Below are positions 63,393 through 64,000 of a stretch of DNA of 64,000 nucleotides, piece after piece (the first letter of the stretch is position 1; each line of letters starts with the position of its first letter). The stretch lies in assembly GCA_963793785.1 (NCBI GenBank), contig CAWCBH010000003.1, positions 1,984,001-2,048,000 on the forward strand, given 5' to 3'. The DNA is from CAWCBH01 sp963793785 (GTDB lineage: Bacteria > Actinomycetota > Thermoleophilia > Solirubrobacterales > 70-9). Under the pieces are notes generated by a model that saw only the letters and a list, made by a program, of their open reading frames with translations, did no database searches and had not been told where the DNA came from. A program made the translations under genes and the position numbers.

Positions 63393-64000
63393 ATGGGGGT
63401 CTCGCGGCGGCGCATCATCTGGCGACGAATCCTGGCGGTGGCCGCGGTCGTGGTCGCGACCGCGGTGATCGCGCTGGTGCTTTCAGACGACGAAACCGAG
63501 GTCGCGCCGCCGGCCGCGGTCTCCGGCGGCGAAGTGCCGGCCGGCGTGCGGGAGCTTGTCGCCGACCTGACTCTCGAGGAGAAGGTCGATCAGGTCCTGG
63601 CGCTGGGCTTCGACGGCACCGACGCCTCGGCGCCGTTTCTCGATTCCCTCGCGGATCGCCAGCTAGGAGCGATCTACGTCGGCTCGGAGAACTGGCTCGA
63701 CGCCACCCAGGGTGCGGCGCTGATCGAGTCCCTGAAGGCGGCGACGGCGGGCGGCTCTCGGGTGCCGCCGCTGATCGTCACGACCCAGGAGGGGGGATCG
63801 GCGCGGGCGCTCGCCGATCTGCCCCCCACCGCAAGCGCGCGCTCGATCGGCATTTCCGGCGACCCGCAGCGGGCGCGCCGCTGGGCGCGCGGCGCCGGTG
63901 AGGCGCTGGCCGCCGTCGGCGTCGATCTCAACCTTGCCCCGGTCGCCGACCTGATCGGCCTCGACAACCCGCTGGGGGAGCGATCGTTCGGCGAGCGGGC
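63393..64000 (+). CDS. Glycoside hydrolase family 3 protein (NagZ-like), 5' part
   Basis: Starts at ATG 63393 (MGVSRRRIIWRRIL) and is cut by the window end after about 202 residues. An N-terminal transmembrane or signal-anchor helix (AVAAVVVATAVIALVLS) precedes the GH3 domain: GVRELVADLTLEEKVDQVLALGF, PLIVTTQEGGSAR, GAGEALAAVGVDLNLAPVADL and a RSFGER ending. The DLNLAPVAD and RSFG segments are hallmarks of beta-N-acetylhexosaminidases that recycle peptidoglycan sugars. Divergent from lysC. The catalytic Asp and acid/base residues lie beyond the window. Confidence 0.85.
   Translation, partial: MGVSRRRIIWRRILAVAAVVVATAVIALVLSDDETEVAPPAAVSGGEVPAGVRELVADLTLEEKVDQVLALGFDGTDASAPFLDSLADRQLGAIYVGSENWLDATQGAALIESLKAATAGGSRVPPLIVTTQEGGSARALADLPPTASARSIGISGDPQRARRWARGAGEALAAVGVDLNLAPVADLIGLDNPLGERSFGER

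Overview
The window is a dense, GC-rich chromosomal segment with almost no intergenic space (largest gap about 160 bp). The gene content and style point to a high-GC actinobacterium, and my best guess is the class Thermoleophilia (Solirubrobacterales-like). Pointers are frequent GTG/TTG starts, many 4-nt start/stop overlaps, -10 boxes of TANNNT type a few bases before start codons, a PucR regulator, a WS/DGAT acyltransferase, an actinobacterial-type LexA box and an unusual SdhA-SdhB-HdrB-like succinate dehydrogenase. The taxonomic placement is inference; no rRNA or other decisive marker is present.

Layout. 1-463 is the 3' end of an unidentified gene. 460-12427 (minus) is a housekeeping block read from ribosomal protein L25 through pth, an enoyl-CoA hydratase, mfd, a parvulin-type PPIase, mazG, eno and ftsB, ending with a membrane glycosyltransferase-like gene and a small unknown gene. 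aarF (12463-13878) diverges from it across a 35-bp gap. 13929-17931 (minus) holds an HNH endonuclease gene under a LexA-like operator, glmU, prs and a frameshifted glycerophosphodiesterase. A tRNA-Gln and an M15 peptidase follow on the plus strand. 18730-29400 (minus) is a very long head-to-tail run: ROK kinase, rsmI, SnoaL-like, ATP-grasp (frameshifted), RemA-like, SnoaL-like, metG, tatD, ksgA, ispE, DedA-PAP2 fusion, small membrane protein, pucR.

From 29493 the layout becomes patchier: an LCP cell-wall ligase, an FmdB zinc ribbon, glyQS, a TetR regulator divergent from an R2lox-like diiron oxidase fused to an SCP2 domain, an amidase, an RTX-like secreted protein, and a lipid cluster (WS/DGAT, TetR, tandem hot-dog thioesterase). 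Next come a protein-quality and envelope block (MBL hydrolase, hsp20, lon, GT-C transferase), a fatty-acid-hydroxylase-family protein, a 2-hydroxyacid dehydrogenase divergent from a small DNA-binding protein, icd-mdh, DUF4126 plus an AidB-like acyl-CoA dehydrogenase, a frameshifted M28 peptidase with a DHFR-like reductase, an M50 protease, sdhABE, a CPA1 antiporter, lysC-asd, and the start of a GH3 gene (nagZ-like) cut by the window end.

Themes: central carbon metabolism (eno, icd, mdh, sdhABE), envelope precursor supply (glmU, ispE, LCP, NagZ-like, aspartate pathway), lipid handling (ECH, WS/DGAT, thioesterase, AidB-like, R2lox-SCP2), translation (L25, pth, metG, glyQS, ksgA, rsmI, tRNA-Gln) and repair/stress (mfd, lexA-box HNH, lon, hsp20, mazG). 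The points most worth a second look are the R2lox-SCP2 fusion with its TetR operator, the anchor-less type-E succinate dehydrogenase, three related double-hairpin elements at gene ends, the LexA box at the HNH gene, and five +1 frameshifts concentrated in three genes.
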